A DNA stretch of 64,000 bases from Nageia nagi (GCA_050084985.1 JBITNC010000001.1:37200001-37264000), one strand, 5' to 3'. Positions 35,091-47,060 are shown, numbered from the stretch's first letter. Numbers and translations are program-made. The notes: generated from the letters alone by a model not told the origin.

Positions 35091-35539
35091 GCTCAATATT
35101 CTGAAATACTCTGCTTGCTCTGATCATTGCTGATAATATTCTATGCTTCTTGCCTTTTGATCTTTAGCTCTCTCATGAATTGAAGTTTGGGTAAATTTGA
35201 AATGAACCACCTTTGGCCCTTTTAAAATTAGCTTCAAGGGTTAATGCTCCACCTTTTACTTGCATGAAATAACTCCATCAGTACTTTCATTTATAATAGA
35301 TCTGATCTTTCACAATTTTCTTGGAAATCTTGAGATTTGATACTGCTAATTTTCTTGAAAACTCCAATTCTATCAGTGCCAATGTGTTATTTCCATTAAT
35401 ATTTCACTACTATTAAATGATAAACAATAATCACACTTGCTTAAAATAAATGCACATGACATGCTATTTACAACATGTACAAAATCATATCCTTTTTTTT
35501 ATTAATCTCCCATGCATGCGATTTATAATGCTTTAAATG

Positions 35540-36622
35540 CTACCCATTTACCAAGATTGGTAGCTGCCACCCATTCAATTTTGCTATTTCAAATGAGTTT
35601 TTTCCTGTGCATCTAGCTATCATGTAAGGTCTGGACCATAAGGACTCAAACTTTTTATGTTTCCATACCTTAGCTCTATCTTCATCCCATTTCAATACCA
35701 GATCTCCCTCATTAAAATTTTTTAGAGTGGCTTTTCTGTTATCAAACCATTTCTTAACTATTTCATTTCTATTTTGCAAATTTTGATATGATTGATTCCA
35801 AAGTTCTTCCAAGTGTAATAATTCATTCATGTGGACTTGTAGTGGTTTAAAATCTTCCCCATACTCCTGTAAAATTTTCAAAGCTGGAAGCTCAAAATGA
35901 CTTGGTAATACAACCCTTTTACCGTACACTAATGTATATGGGCTAGCCTTAATAGCTAGCTTCACTATGATCTTGTCTGCCCACAATGCCCAATTAAGCT
36001 TTTCATGCCAAGTCCAGGGATTATCTTCCACTATTCTTTTGAGAATCTGGATCAAATTCTTATTCGTAGACTCAGCCAGCCCATTACCTTGAGGGTAATA
36101 ATTCGAAGATGTTTTCCAATAGATACCAAACCTCATGGCAAAATCAGTAACCTCTTCCCCCACAAATGCTAAGCCATTATCTGAAATGATCATTTGGGGA
36201 ATACCATACCTGGTGATTAATTTCTCAATAAATTTTAGAATAGCCTTCTAATTTGCTTCCTTTACAGCCTCTGCTTCTGCCCATCTGGTGAAAAAGTCTG
36301 TAGCAATGAGAATGAATTTGTGCCTAAATGATGAATTGGGATTAATAATTCCAATAAGATCGAACCCCCATTGTTGAAAAGGTTCTTCGACCTGAATTGG
36401 TTCTAGCAGTAATGCTGCACTTCTCTTCCTTCCCATGAATCTCTGACATTTCTCACAACTTTGGGATTTTGCAAAGGCTTCTTTAAACATAGTAGGCCAA
36501 TAATATCCAACTTGGATGATCTTACTCACCATTGTGTATCCCGAATAATGACCTTCAGATATTCTAGAATGAAATTCTTTGATCAGCTTTGCTATCTTTA
36601 TCATGGGTACGCATCTCAACAA
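35540..36622 (-). pseudogene. Integrase of element B
   Basis: Two open stretches (36,622-36,248 and 36,193-35,540) are separated by one in-frame TAG plus a short gap in the same frame. The zinc-binding part has His18 and His25 (FHSRISEGH) and Cys56/Cys59 (SCEKC) of the first stretch. The catalytic core has Asp88 in WGFDLIG, then Asp5 in IISDNG and Glu41 in NGLAEST of the second stretch, giving the D,D35E spacing. The C-terminal part ends in LPILVNG. Integrase inserts the DNA copy into the chromosome with a 5-bp stagger, matching the CTAAC duplication. All catalytic residues are kept, so decay is slight here. Confidence 0.93.
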
Positions 36623-37015
36623 AACACCATCATGATTCCTTCTATACAGTACTTGATCTATCTCTGTGTAATTTTGAGTGTGTATTCTGAACTACCTCCT
36701 CTAGGATGCATTCATGTTAACAGGGAGCTTCTTGGACTCAAAATATCTACTTAATTGGTCCATCCAATCATCTATTGTGTTCTCATATCCTGGCTTTGGG
36801 GTTTCTTGTTCGATAAAACATATCATCCCTTCATCTAATGGCATGGATTTCGCAAGCTGCTTATAAAGCGCTCTTCCTTTTATGAGCTTGGTAGGCCAAA
36901 TCTCTACATCATACTTGAGGATTTTTGAAATCCAATCGGGTCTTCCTTCCCTAATTTCTCCCTACATAATGTAAGATCTAACATCTGGATGAATGGTTAG
37001 GATCAAAAATTTACT

Positions 37016-37327
37016 CTAAGCTACATAATGCTTCAATTTACCAAGAGCTTTAAGAATCACCAACACTTGTTTCTTGATAAATGTGTACTTTTCCTCATAA
37101 TTACTTAAGGTTTGACTGAAAAATGCAATAGGGTATTCTTCATTTCTTTCATACCTCTGTGTTAAGATAGCTGCTACATTGGTATCAGAACTATAAGCAT
37201 ACTGAATAAACTCTTTGCTAAAGTCTAGGTTTCTTAGTACAGGAGCTTTAGTAATTACCACCTTGATTTTTTGAAAAGCTTCTTTACCTTCTTCAGTCCA
37301 CATAAAAGGAGTATCTTTTTTTAACAT
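37016..37327 (-). pseudogene. Gypsy RNase H of element B, catalytic acids lost
   Basis: Aligns with the region after RT in gypsy elements: PFMWTEEGKEAFQKIKVVIT, the FIQYAYSSDTNVAAIL stretch, then YPIAFFSQTL. Where active gypsy RNase H has T-D-A-S, this copy has A-Y-S-S, so the first catalytic Asp is Tyr. The acidic pair of the next helix (usually E-K-E) reads K-K-Q. The domain may therefore have been structural only, with the archaeal-type RNase H doing the cutting. A stop follows at 37,013-37,015. Confidence 0.85.
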
Positions 37328-37402
37328 TCGGGTGATGGATTTGATAATACTTGAGAAATCCTGAATGAATCTCCTGACAAAATTAATCTAACCAAGAAAG
37401 GA

Positions 37403-38140
37403 CTATAGGGACTTCTTATTGGATGGAAGAACTAAGTCATTTATTGCTTTAATCCTATCTGGATCAATAGCCCAACCTTCTTTTGAAATAACATGACCCA
37501 GTAACTTTCCCTCATCTACTGCAAAAATTGACTTTTTAGGGTTCAAAGATATGCCATACCTTTCACATTTGATGAAGGCCTGCTTCAGGTGTTGAACATG
37601 TAAATTTTTTTCATGTGAGAAAATAGTAATATCATCAAGATACATCAATACACTCTTATTTACTAACTCTCTGAAGGCATGATCCATAGCTCTTTGGAAA
37701 GTAGCTCCTGCATTGGACAGTCTGAAAGGCATTCTCTAAAAAGCAAATGTGCCTCATTTAGTTGTAAAAGCTATTTTAAATTGATCTTCATTTCGGACCC
37801 AAACTTGATTGTACTTGAAGAAACCATCTATCAAAGAGAACTTTTCGACACCAGCTACAGTATTTAGTATCTATTCCATTGGCAGTAAGGGATAGTGATC
37901 TTTCAAATATACTCTATTTAAGCCTCAAAAATCCACACATAACCTTATCTCACCATTTTTCTTCCAAACAGGCACAAGATTAGCTACCCAAGTAGAATGC
38001 TTGATGGGATAAATTATCCTAGCCTTGTATAATTTTAGAACCTCCTGCTTCATGGCAACTTTGATCTTAGGGTTTACTGGTCTTTGTTTTTATCTAACTG
38101 GTTTAGCATCATCTATCAACTCGATTGTATGTTGTATCAC
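37403..38140 (-). pseudogene. Reverse transcriptase of element B
   Basis: The N-terminal fingers are readable at 38,140-37,740 with several stops (IQHTIELIDDAKPVR, then YPIKHSTWVANLVPVWKKNG and IRLCVDF). The open part at 37,732-37,403 has MPFRLSNAGATFQRAMD and the catalytic YLDD (residues 31-34 of that stretch), followed by GHVISKEGWAIDP. All are standard gypsy RT blocks. It copies element RNA to DNA. Confidence 0.92.
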
Positions 38141-38224
38141 TGATCTATCCAAAACCTTTAAATCATCATAAGACCAAGCAATAACATCAACATATGTTTT
38201 GCATAATTGTACAATTTCTTGAAT

Positions 38225-38443
38225 CTATTCCAGAGTATTAGATATACCAATTTTTAATGACTTACCAGAAAAAACTTCATGTTCTTTATAGTTATCTAGG
38301 TTTATACTCATACCTCTTCTTTTTACTTGGTCACTCTTATCAAACAATCCTTCAAATGGAATCAAATCCTTAGGGATTTTATTATTGTTCAACTGAATTA
38401 TGTCTTGCTCCTGGAAAACTTCAGAGTCCTCTTCACCTACCAC
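38225..38443 (-). pseudogene. Linker between archaeal-type RNase H and RT in element B
   Basis: A 72-codon open stretch (VGEEDSEVFQEQDIIQLNNN, then LIPFEGLFDKSDQVKR) lying between the two enzymes. The same text is found in element C (60,956-61,138), so it is a genuine part of the polyprotein. No enzyme motif. Confidence 0.7.
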
Positions 38444-38589
38444 ATGACATACAGCTTGTTGTAATAAAAATTGGTTAATTTAAGCCTCATCCTGAAACAC
38501 CTGCCAAAAGGAATCGTTATCCGAAACTGATGGCCTAAAAATGAGCTGAACACCCTTCCTTTAGAACCAGTCATTGGTAGGATCAAAAT

Positions 38590-38965
38590 TGGCTCCCATT
38601 TATGCTAAGGTGTTAGCTTCTTGGTTGAATTTCCTTGGGATAGACTAAATATGTAATGCTTTAAAGTGCTCAAATAGATCCCAAACTCGATTCCTGTAAG
38701 ATTTCAAATAATGATGCTTAATTGAACATTTACCTGTCACCTATTTCACGATCAACTCTGAATCCCCTTTGATCTTTAAACACTAAATTTTCATTTTGAT
38801 GGCTTGTTCTAGTCCAAGGCAAAGAGCTTCATATTTTGCTACATTATTGGAACATAACCAGGTGAGTCTGAAAGAAAATTTATGTACCTTACCAATTGGG
38901 TTGGTCAAGATAATTCTGACTCCAGATCCATTTTTGGATCTTGCCCCATCAAAAGACATCTCCCA
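38590..38965 (-). pseudogene. Archaeal-type RNase H of element B, located before RT
   Basis: Begins in the same frame as the protease (residues 260-317 of the open stretch 39,736-38,783): SFDGARSKNGSGVRI, then SNNVAKYEALCLGLEQA. After a TAG at 38,785-38,783 it continues IKGDSELIVK, stop, VTGKC...YLKSYRNRVWDLFEHF and IPRKFNQEANTLA. Catalytic Asp (SFDGA), Glu (YEAL) and Asp (GDSEL) are present; the last Asp reads Asn. The DGA, N-N-x-A-x-YEAL and GDSxLI pattern marks the archaeal/plant-type RNase H that Tat elements acquired. Three TAG and one TAA stops interrupt it. Confidence 0.88.
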
Positions 38966-38984
38966 AATTTCATTTCTTTGAAAA

Positions 38985-39736
38985 TCTTCCCTTATGAGTT
39001 TCAAGATGAAAGATTTTGGTTCCATTAAACAATAATTTCTAAGCTCTAGGTCGTAGATAGTATTGAGCATGCTCATACTACAAGGGTCTTCGGTTTGCAA
39101 TTCTTCTAGCAATTCATCTGATTCTTCCAGTTTGTCAAAGATTGAATAAACCTCCTCCTTTTTCTCTACGTGAAACTTAGAAATTTCCTCATTATTCAAT
39201 CTTACCCTCTTATTTCCATAAGGGATCAAATAATGGGTGTAGTCCATTGCTAGATAACCCCCTATTTTAGCTGTAAATTCTCTAGATAGACATAGCCCGA
39301 ACAAAGGGGGTAGCTCAACAACTACAACTTCTTGAGTAATAATTATAGAGGGACACTTATGTATTTTTAGGACTAAATCTTTGATCACTCCTATCATTTT
39401 GATAGGTGTGGAATCCAATTGTAGTACTCTGGTGGATGTTCTTGTCATAGGCAACCCCATCACATCGCACACTGCTTTAGGCATCATAGTAGTAGCTGCC
39501 CCATAATCAACCAGACAATTATGAAGTACATATCCCTTGATTTCTAGAGTCATATAAAAGGCATGAGGTTTGTTCTTTCCCATCCTTGGATTTTTTGATG
39601 TCTCAAAAAGATTAAGCACTCTTTCCATTCCTTCATTCAATGCTATAAGAGACATTTTCAATAAATCAATTTGCCTAAGAATTTTTAAGGCTTCAAACAA
39701 GGACACTCTTGTGGGAGTTCTCTTTAGCTCTGCCAT
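38985..39736 (-). pseudogene. Aspartic protease of element B
   Basis: A long open stretch. From residue 60: FYMTLEIKGYVLHNCLVDYG with AATTMMPKAVCDVMGLP. Here LVDYGA stands for the usual LVDSGA, so the catalytic Asp is kept but the Ser/Thr is Tyr. Then LQLDSTPIKMIGVIKDLVLK, a flap-like part, ELPPLFGLCLSREFTAKIGG and DYTHYLIP. A Glu-rich spacer (residues 190-220) leads into the archaeal-type RNase H without a stop. It would process Gag-Pol. Confidence 0.88.
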
Positions 39737-40109
39737 AATGTTGAATTCAAGGATAGCCAGAGGTTCACCAATTTTATTTCTAAATCTATCAGTAAATCTT
39801 TCTTGAAACTATAGAGTATCATCTTTTCTTTGATGCTTGGTGAGTGAAGGGAACCTTAACTTCCAAAGATTTTGATCACTAGCTTTAGGCATCTGTTTGG
39901 TTTCCAAAAATGGGAATTTTTGGGAAACTGTTTCTTTTTCTAGGGTCTTTCCTTAGAACTAGAAATTGCATCTTACTTTTTAGGAATCACTAAACTGGAA
40001 CTCTTTTGGGATTCAACTTTTCTTTCCAGAATACCAAAGACTAGGGGTTTTTTCCCTAATCTTGTTTCCATAGCAAAAACTCCTATATCCGCTGGTGCAA
40101 AATTCATCA

Positions 40110-41402
40110 GGTTCATATCTTAGTTCATGTTGTCAGCTACACCAAGTGGAGGAATACCCCCACTTCTTGATAAATACTCTTGGTATTGATAAATAGGACA
40201 TGTTGTTTATTCATGAGCATCATTGCAGGCCAAACATAAACCAGTGGCTTACCTAAAAGAGGAAGCTTGGTTTACATCCTCATTTAACACATGCTGAGCC
40301 TTTTCTATAGTAGGATAAGGATATCTTCTTACATTGCTTTGTCTGCTTAGAATGGTAATCTGATTTGCCATATTCTTACACAAATTTTGGAGTTCCTGAA
40401 TCTCTATCGATGAAGCTACCCCTTGAATCATATTAGGTTGATGAGGGGCTATTAAGGCCAAGGGAGCTCTAGGGACTAGCAAGGTCGATGGCCACTATTG
40501 AATAGGGGTGGGAATATTGGCCAGAGGTGGAGACAAACTAACTACTTGAGGTCTCAAAATTTGCTGTTGGGCGATTATTGGAAAATAAGGCATTGGCATG
40601 CAACTTGGCAATTTTCCTACCTATAGACCTTTGGGAAAGTATTTACCCCAAAATTTTGGATTTACAGAGAGAGATCCGAAGGAAAGGCTCTCAGGTAATA
40701 CATTAGGGCTTGAAATTGCTGAGGCCTGATTGGCATTGGGAATCTCATCCAAGTTTTTTGGAATCTAATGTTGAAATTAGGGATATTTTCTTGCTCATAT
40801 CTTTTGATTGAAGTGAACTACGTTAATAGAGAAAAAGGATATCATAATGCATTAAATTCCAAGATAAAGGGCTCTGCCAATTGAGCCCAAGTGGTTATAG
40901 ATACATTAGGAAGGACCCTGTACCAATCTAGGACCTTTCCTTTGAAAGATTGAGCCAGTAATCTCACCATGACATCTTCATGTTGAATATTATGAATCTT
41001 AGCTAGGCCAGCTACATCAACACAATGCTCATAAGCCATTTTCTCTGAAGTTACATCAAACTCTAGAAAGGTTTTGAAAACATTTGCTAGGATGTCGTGC
41101 AACATGGCCAGGGCTATTGGTACACCATTGTCCCATGCTAGATAAATATTTTGAGCTAGATTAGCCATTTTAGGAGAGGTATTTTTGGTGTGAAGATTGA
41201 ATGGTTCTAGCTTGGTAAAGGATTTTAGGGTGCTGATACTATTCAAAGACTTGGACTTGATCAGGGTCTTTCTCTTAAGAGCATCTAACATTCTAAAATA
41301 CGGTGCTTCTTTTGCTACTCTGGTTTTAGATCTAGTCCACATAAACTCTAGGTTGCAAAAGAAAATAAAAGGTTCAAAAGCACATATGATATTTACAAAC
41401 AA
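40110..41402 (-). pseudogene. gag of element B with a zinc knuckle
   Basis: The open stretch 41,402-40,842 carries the retrotransposon gag core: IYLAWDNGVPIALAML, then MVRLLAQSFKGKVLDWYRVL and TTWAQLAEPFILEF. After a stop-rich part, a second stretch (40,482-40,249, IEIQELQNLCKNMANQIT) leads into a CCHC zinc knuckle near 40,236-40,197 with C-x2-C-x3-H-x4-C spacing, containing one in-frame stop. Gag packages the element RNA. The first ATG of the open stretch may be upstream of the true start. Confidence 0.87.
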
Positions 41403-41454
41403 TCTGCTTTAATACATACCATAGATAGTGCTTCAGTAGAGTCGCTAATAAGTT

Positions 41455-41480
41455 TCTTCTTTTCCCATCGGGCATGCCAA
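41455..41480 (-). promoter_or_regulatory. Candidate primer-binding site of element B
   Basis: The minus strand reads TTGGCATGCCCGATGGGA about 10 bases inside the 5' LTR. It loosely resembles the TGGCGCC... primer sites of plant Tat/Athila elements. The match is imperfect and the spacing longer than usual. Confidence 0.3.
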
Positions 41481-41490
41481 AAAGAAATAC

Positions 41491-42914
41491 TATTGATTAG
41501 GATTGTGTAATATATGTGCCATGAACAATCTTAACTAAAGTAGATCAAGAACAGACTATGGTGATAGTCTGATCTTCAAAGAAGGTTAGTTCCTTATATA
41601 TTGGGTATAAGAGAAGTAATAAGAAAGAAAATAAAAGGAGTAGAGTGCGAGGATTTTAAGCAAAGGGCTTAGGGTAACAAGAGAGAGAGCAAAGGTGAAT
41701 CACTAGTTCAGTGCGGGCTTTCACAGGGTGTGAAACCTTGGTCTAAATCTAGTGTAGCAGCTACAGTACAAGCTCTCACTCTCTAATAGTTTCCTAGCTT
41801 TTACTCTACCATATATGCAGACACAGTTATGCTAATAGCTCGTAATTATCATCCAGGAGACATGCCAAGCTGCCACCATGTAACCTAATTAAGAATAACA
41901 ATTACCAGTGCTAGTAAAGAAAGGTCAAGATGATGTCATATCATTGATAAAAACTACTAGTCTTAGAGAACAAATGTAAAGAGCAATACTAGGGCTTCTG
42001 ACCCTTTTTCCACTTTATTTTCATATACTTATACTGAAGAAATAATAGTTACAAGAAAATGAACATAGATCAGTTACAAAAAGGGCCTCAAGATTCTAGC
42101 CACTTCTAACTATCATCATCTATATATGCTACTTTTCTGAATGTTACAAAACTGAGAAGGTCATGGAAGGTAACATATTCTTAGAACTAAGATTCTATCT
42201 TTTGTAGGTATCAACTCCTCTAGGATCTATTTCTCACCAAAATGTAACTATCTTTTCCTCCGTAACGTCATCATTTTATTTTGGAATGCTTTACTTTTGG
42301 AACACTTATTTTACAAACTTCGGCTCTTCACTTATCTCTTGCTGACCTCACCTCCTCCAGAACTTGGTATTTTCCAAAATTAAGCTTATCCTTTCTTCTA
42401 TGACATCATCATTTTGCTCCAACACACTTTATTCACTAACTTTGGGTTTTCAATTACCCCTTATTGACCTCACTATCTCCGAAACCTAGTGTTTACCAAA
42501 AATGTGACTATCTTTTCTTCTATGATGTCATCATTTTATTCTGAAACACTTTACTTCTCAGAACACTTAATTTATAAACTTTGGATCTTCAATTATCTCT
42601 AACTAACATCACCTCCTCTAGAAACTGATCTTTTCTAAAATTGAGCTTATCCTTTCTTTTATGATGTCATCATTTCACCCTGGCACACTTTATTCACTGA
42701 CTCTAGCTTTTCAATTACCCCTTGCTAACCTCACCATCTCTGGAACCCGGTCTTTACCAAAACTATGACTATTCTTTCTTCCATTATGTCATTGTTTCGC
42801 TCCGACATGCTTTATTTGCTTCAAAAAAACTCTCAGGGATCTTAAAATGAACTCATGATTGAAAGTAAAGTACATCGGGGCTTTAATAAAGAATTTATTA
42901 TGTATAGATATACA
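41491..42914 (-). repeat. 5' LTR of element B
   Basis: Partner of 30,075-31,497. It begins TATTGATTAGG (TG decayed to TA) and ends GATATACA. It carries the same 260-bp higher-order array at about 42,230-42,820. The minus-strand TATA-type CAATATATAAGG lies near 41,595. Confidence 0.93.
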
Positions 42915-45640
42915 CTAACCCCAATAACTTTCATTAACATAATCCCTAGATAGGTTTGTATAAAATTATGAGTTAATATTCCTATCACCTACTCTATTGA
43001 GGTGATCAACATGCCATTTTATATCATTTAGAGGCATGATGGATCTTTAGTAATTCCCACTACTACCAAAAGGCCAATTTTTATCCTTTTTTACATCTTC
43101 AAGCATGAAAAATGAAAACTAATGTTAATTTGCATCCTCCTACATTGACATGTATCATTTTACTTTTTTCCCTTTTTTACTTTTTTCAATGCAAAAATTG
43201 ATGTCAAAATCGATATAAAATATGACGTAAATTTCAACATAAAGTTTGCATCACATTTCACTAACAAAAACTAAAACATATTTTAAATATTCATCAATCA
43301 ACCAATTGATGATTAACATTCATTTTTTCTCAATTTGTACTAAAAGTGATTATCCAATAGCCAAATACCCTCTCCTATCTATACACATCAACAAACCCTT
43401 CCCATTATCCTTATATTTAAGATAATTTATTATGGATCAGTATAATGTAACCTTAAGGTTTATTCTAGTGTGCTTCTCCATTACCTACAATAGTATGGTT
43501 CTTAAAAGAGAAGAAGGTGGTGGGATAGTATGCTCATGGGGTTTTTCTACTCAATCATTGTATTATAGGTTGGGTCCTATCTATGAAAGAGGCCAAAAAT
43601 AACTGGAAAGAGATAAAAAGGTGAAAGCTAATAGAAAATAAATTGAAATCTAATCTATAAAAGCAAGCTAAAATTAATTATCCTAGGCATTACAACACAA
43701 GTAGCAATCCATTACCAAGATTAAGAATAGAAACCTATCTTACCCTTGGAGCCTTTTAATTACACTACATGGCCATAATTTAGAATTAAACTTCATAAAT
43801 AATAATCAAAAAGTAAGATAATAGCCACAAAATGTAGAGGGAAAAATATCATAGTATTGCATTATCATATATAAAAGTAGAACTTACACTGGATAATTTT
43901 GCTAAAATATCCAACCTTATGGACTTCTAATAGTCCATTATATATACTACTCAATTTACAAAAATGGTGGTTGTCCATGATTAATAATTATGACTAACTC
44001 TTTGAATAAGAACAATGTAAACTTAGATATATACAATATGTATAAAGTAATTTATAATTATAGCTGATTATACAATATGGTACTGATTTATTAGCAAGGC
44101 TTGAGTATCCATAGCCTTCAATATTTGTACTAGTATAGCCATAATCCATCACTTTTTATCTTTGACCATGGTGAATCTATGACTAATCCTACCTTTATGA
44201 GGTATAGTTCACCATTCTAATCGGTATAATCAATCTATCTCTATAATTGATAGCCACCTAACTTTCTATAACCATTTAATATTTACACTATAGCTCCTGG
44301 TTATGATCATTGTAAGGGTGAAGATAGATATATCATTCAATATTGAAGGTAAACTACTATTGCCATGTGGAAATGAATCACAATCAACACATTGGAAGAG
44401 TCCTAAGGGTCACACACTCTTGACTAAGTGTACTTGGGTGTTTTCTTCTTCTTACAATCTTCATTCATGCTTAATAGGTCTTGTCTTACCCTAGTGAGTT
44501 TTGTTGGATATCTTAGAAATATTACACCCATTGATTTTGATCGAAAGATGTGACATCATCACCTAAAATTGGTTGGATCTATTGAATGTGCTTATTGTAG
44601 TATCTCTCATCATTGAGATCTTTTGGATTACTTGGTAATGAAAGGAGTTCAAGACTATTGATTTTCATCAAGAAGTATGATGTCACCTATGAATTTTCAT
44701 GGGTCATATTTCACTTAACTCTAATGACAACACTTCATATATTACTTAACTAGTATTAACAACTATACAATGATACTCAAAAAATAATCCCCAAATTAAA
44801 CAAGACTAAAACCTAAGTGCCAAGATTGTAAATAAGGCCTAGAAATGATCTTTTACACACAAATTAACTATTTACAACTACACCCAAGAATGATACCCAT
44901 AAATATTATCAATTTTACAACACTCTTTAGCCTATATCTTATATATAGATCCCGAATATGACTACAATGGACTTATGTACAAACAACATCCACTTTACAA
45001 AATAGCAATTTCAAATGACTCTATCTAACTAGACTCGATGATACAAGTATGACTTGATAATATACAAGACTCTTAATTAGAGACTTAATATTTACAAATG
45101 AAAGAATAAGGTAGTAAGCAATGAGAAATAAATAAAGAACCTTATTGTGAAATGAATAAATGAAAGAATGAAATATATAAAAAGAATGTTACCCTCCCAA
45201 AGTGTGATTTTGTAAAATAACATTTAGCTAATTTGTTTCTTCCTTAGATTTTAGGTTTTTATTGTAGCTATGGTTCCCAAGGTAGAGAATATGCCCACAA
45301 AGAATAAACCTATAGAGAAATAACTACTAAAAAAGAAATCTCCAGTTGTAGAAAAGAAAACTCCTTCAAAGGGCAAAAAAGAATTAGGCAATAAGAAATG
45401 GAAAATAACATTAAAAAAATTGTTGTATTATTTAGGAAAAATATATACAATAAATTTAATTTTTTAAAACCTAAACCACTAACCCCATTCCTAAACTAGT
45501 TTAATGGACTAATGTCATTGCCCCAAAGACCTAGTAAAAATGATGTACCTTGTAGAGGTCATAACTTTTATTTTGGATATTGTTTTGAGCCTATTTTTTT
45601 TTAAATTGCACAACATTAAAAGATCTACAATTATATAATA
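42915..45640. other. Right arm of insertion D, no gene seen
   Basis: AT-rich. A short gag-like basic reading (MVPKVENMPTKNKPIEK, a stop) occurs near 45,274 but is too weak to call. Open stretch 44,303-44,494 has no signature. Confidence 0.45.
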
Positions 45641-45860
45641 TTATTTTATAAACATTGACATAAAAAATGATGCAAATTCTAAAAATTTGATGTAAAAATA
45701 AATGCAAATTCTAAAAATATGACATAAAAATTGATGTAAATTCTAAAAAAGTGATGTAAAAAATGATGCAAATTTTAAAAATTCGATGCAAAAATTGGTA
45801 ATATGATGCAAACTTCTATCCAAAAATTTGATGCAAAAAAGGATTAAAAAATTATTGTAT
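45641..45860. repeat. Degenerate tandem repeat, about 30-35 bp
   Basis: Six to seven imperfect copies of a unit near 'AATTTGATGTAAAAAATGATG' plus 'CAAATTCTAAA'. A related but weaker copy lies at about 43,190-43,255. Confidence 0.65.
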
Positions 45861-46126
45861 CAATTGCATTGAAATGTACATTGATTTTTGATGTTGAAGT
45901 TGAAAACAAAATACATTATATTTGAACATAAAAAGGGATGCAAATCAAGGTATATTTAGTAGTGTCCAATCCTAGAGGTCATGCAGCCAAGTAGCCTCAT
46001 AGGGTAGTTAGTCCCTTAGTGCAAAGATAGGTAACACTATCTCACCCTATTTGTTAGTGAGGCTTCTTTCTCTTGCTAAGCATGCCTCCATTGTAGCCCT
46101 ATAAGGTAGGAAAGAAACCAACACCA
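45861..46126. other. End of insertion D, no gene seen
   Basis: A less AT-rich stretch leading to the junction with the integrase of element A. Confidence 0.4.
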
Positions 46127-47060
46127 ACACTTACAAATGTATATGTGTTATCTCAAAATGTAAGAGTAGGTTGCAAAATACATTAGGGGGTATATTTTAT
46201 ATTACACAAGTAATCCTAGTAATGCAAATTTGGGGTTATATCATCCATTTTCAATTCCTAACAGACCTTGGGAGAGTATATCCATGAACTTTATGGGTGG
46301 TTTACCTATGAAAAAGGGGACATGATTATTTATTTTTTATAATTGATATATTTAGAAATATGTGTGTTTTAATACCATGCAACAAAACTATAATTAAACA
46401 AATCGGAGCAAAATTATTTTTTCTCATGTGTGGGTACATTTTGGGACTACCTAGTTCTATTATTTCAAATAGGGATGGTAAATTCTTGGGTAAGTTCTAG
46501 ATAACCTTGTGGAAAAAATGGATATTAAGTTAAGATTAAGCATAAAATTTCACCCTCAAACTAATGGCCAATCTAATGTAGTGAATAGGACTCTTTTGCA
46601 ATTGCCTAAGGGGTACTATGTTAAATATTGAAAACCCACACTTACATAAGTAAGACACCCTTTGAAACATATTTTCAATACCTTCTATATTTTCTATTTG
46701 ATTCTATTTTTAATTTGGGTAGCAAATTGATTTTGATGCTAACTTGGAGAAGGAAGAGCAACAAGCTGAGAAGTTCACCAAAAACATTAAACTTGTTCAT
46801 CTCAAGATGTAAGAATAACTCAAAATAAGTCAAGCCAAATATAAATAAAGACATGATAATTATAGGATTGATCATAAGTTTCAATTTGGTGATTAATTTT
46901 TGTTACATCTCAATAAATAAAGGTTGGAGGTACCTTCAAAAAAGTTGAAACCAATTAGGTATGGACCTTTTAAGATCATTGAGTAATTAATTTACCTACA
47001 TACAAATTTATTGAGTTATTTATGTTGAACACCTAAATTTATTTGAACCATAAATAATAA
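46127..47060 (+). pseudogene. Integrase of element A, second part
   Basis: Resumes with VAKYIRGYILYYTSNPSNAN and then LGLYHPFSIPNRPWESISM. The first catalytic Asp (SMDF in relatives) reads Asn. Further blocks are a diverged SDRDGKF region near 46,470, the HPQT...VVNR region near 46,550-46,600, an open C-terminal stretch 46,628-46,828, and RYGPFKIIE near 46,955, the GPY/F-type C-terminal module. Stops are frequent. It is the same gene as 22,985-23,243. Confidence 0.87.

Larger units (their letters stand above)
30075..42914 (-). mobile_element. Gypsy element B, complete, Tat-like with two RNase H domains
   Basis: A full-length 12.84-kb element on the minus strand. Its LTRs (30,075-31,497 and 41,491-42,914) are about 1.42 kb each. 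It has a perfect 5-bp target duplication, CTAAC at 30,070-30,074 and at 42,915-42,919. Order on the minus strand: LTR, gag, protease, archaeal-type RNase H, RT, gypsy RNase H, integrase, a 1,170-codon extra frame, LTR. The size and two RNase H domains fit the Tat branch of gypsy elements, but the domain order does not (see findings). Stops and shifts in every gene make it inactive. The two LTRs differ mostly by transitions. Confidence 0.93.
23244..46126. mobile_element. Insertion D into the integrase of element A
   Basis: The integrase of element A breaks after VANLL at 23,243 and resumes around 46,127. The intervening DNA, less element B (30,075-42,914), is about 10 kb. It begins TTGTGCCCACACAACATGCC and ends AAACCAACACCAAC. 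I could not find paired LTRs, terminal repeats or a secure target duplication (ACTTG on the left and ACTTA on the right are possible), so its class is open. It may be two insertions. It carries a degenerate repeat field (23.8-25.3 kb) and one long ORF relic (26.1-29.1 kb). Confidence 0.6.

Noticed and set aside
38783-39736. 317-codon open frame as an intact host gene
   Set aside because: It is the protease and the start of the aRNH of a retrotransposon polyprotein, flanked by collinear gag and RT.
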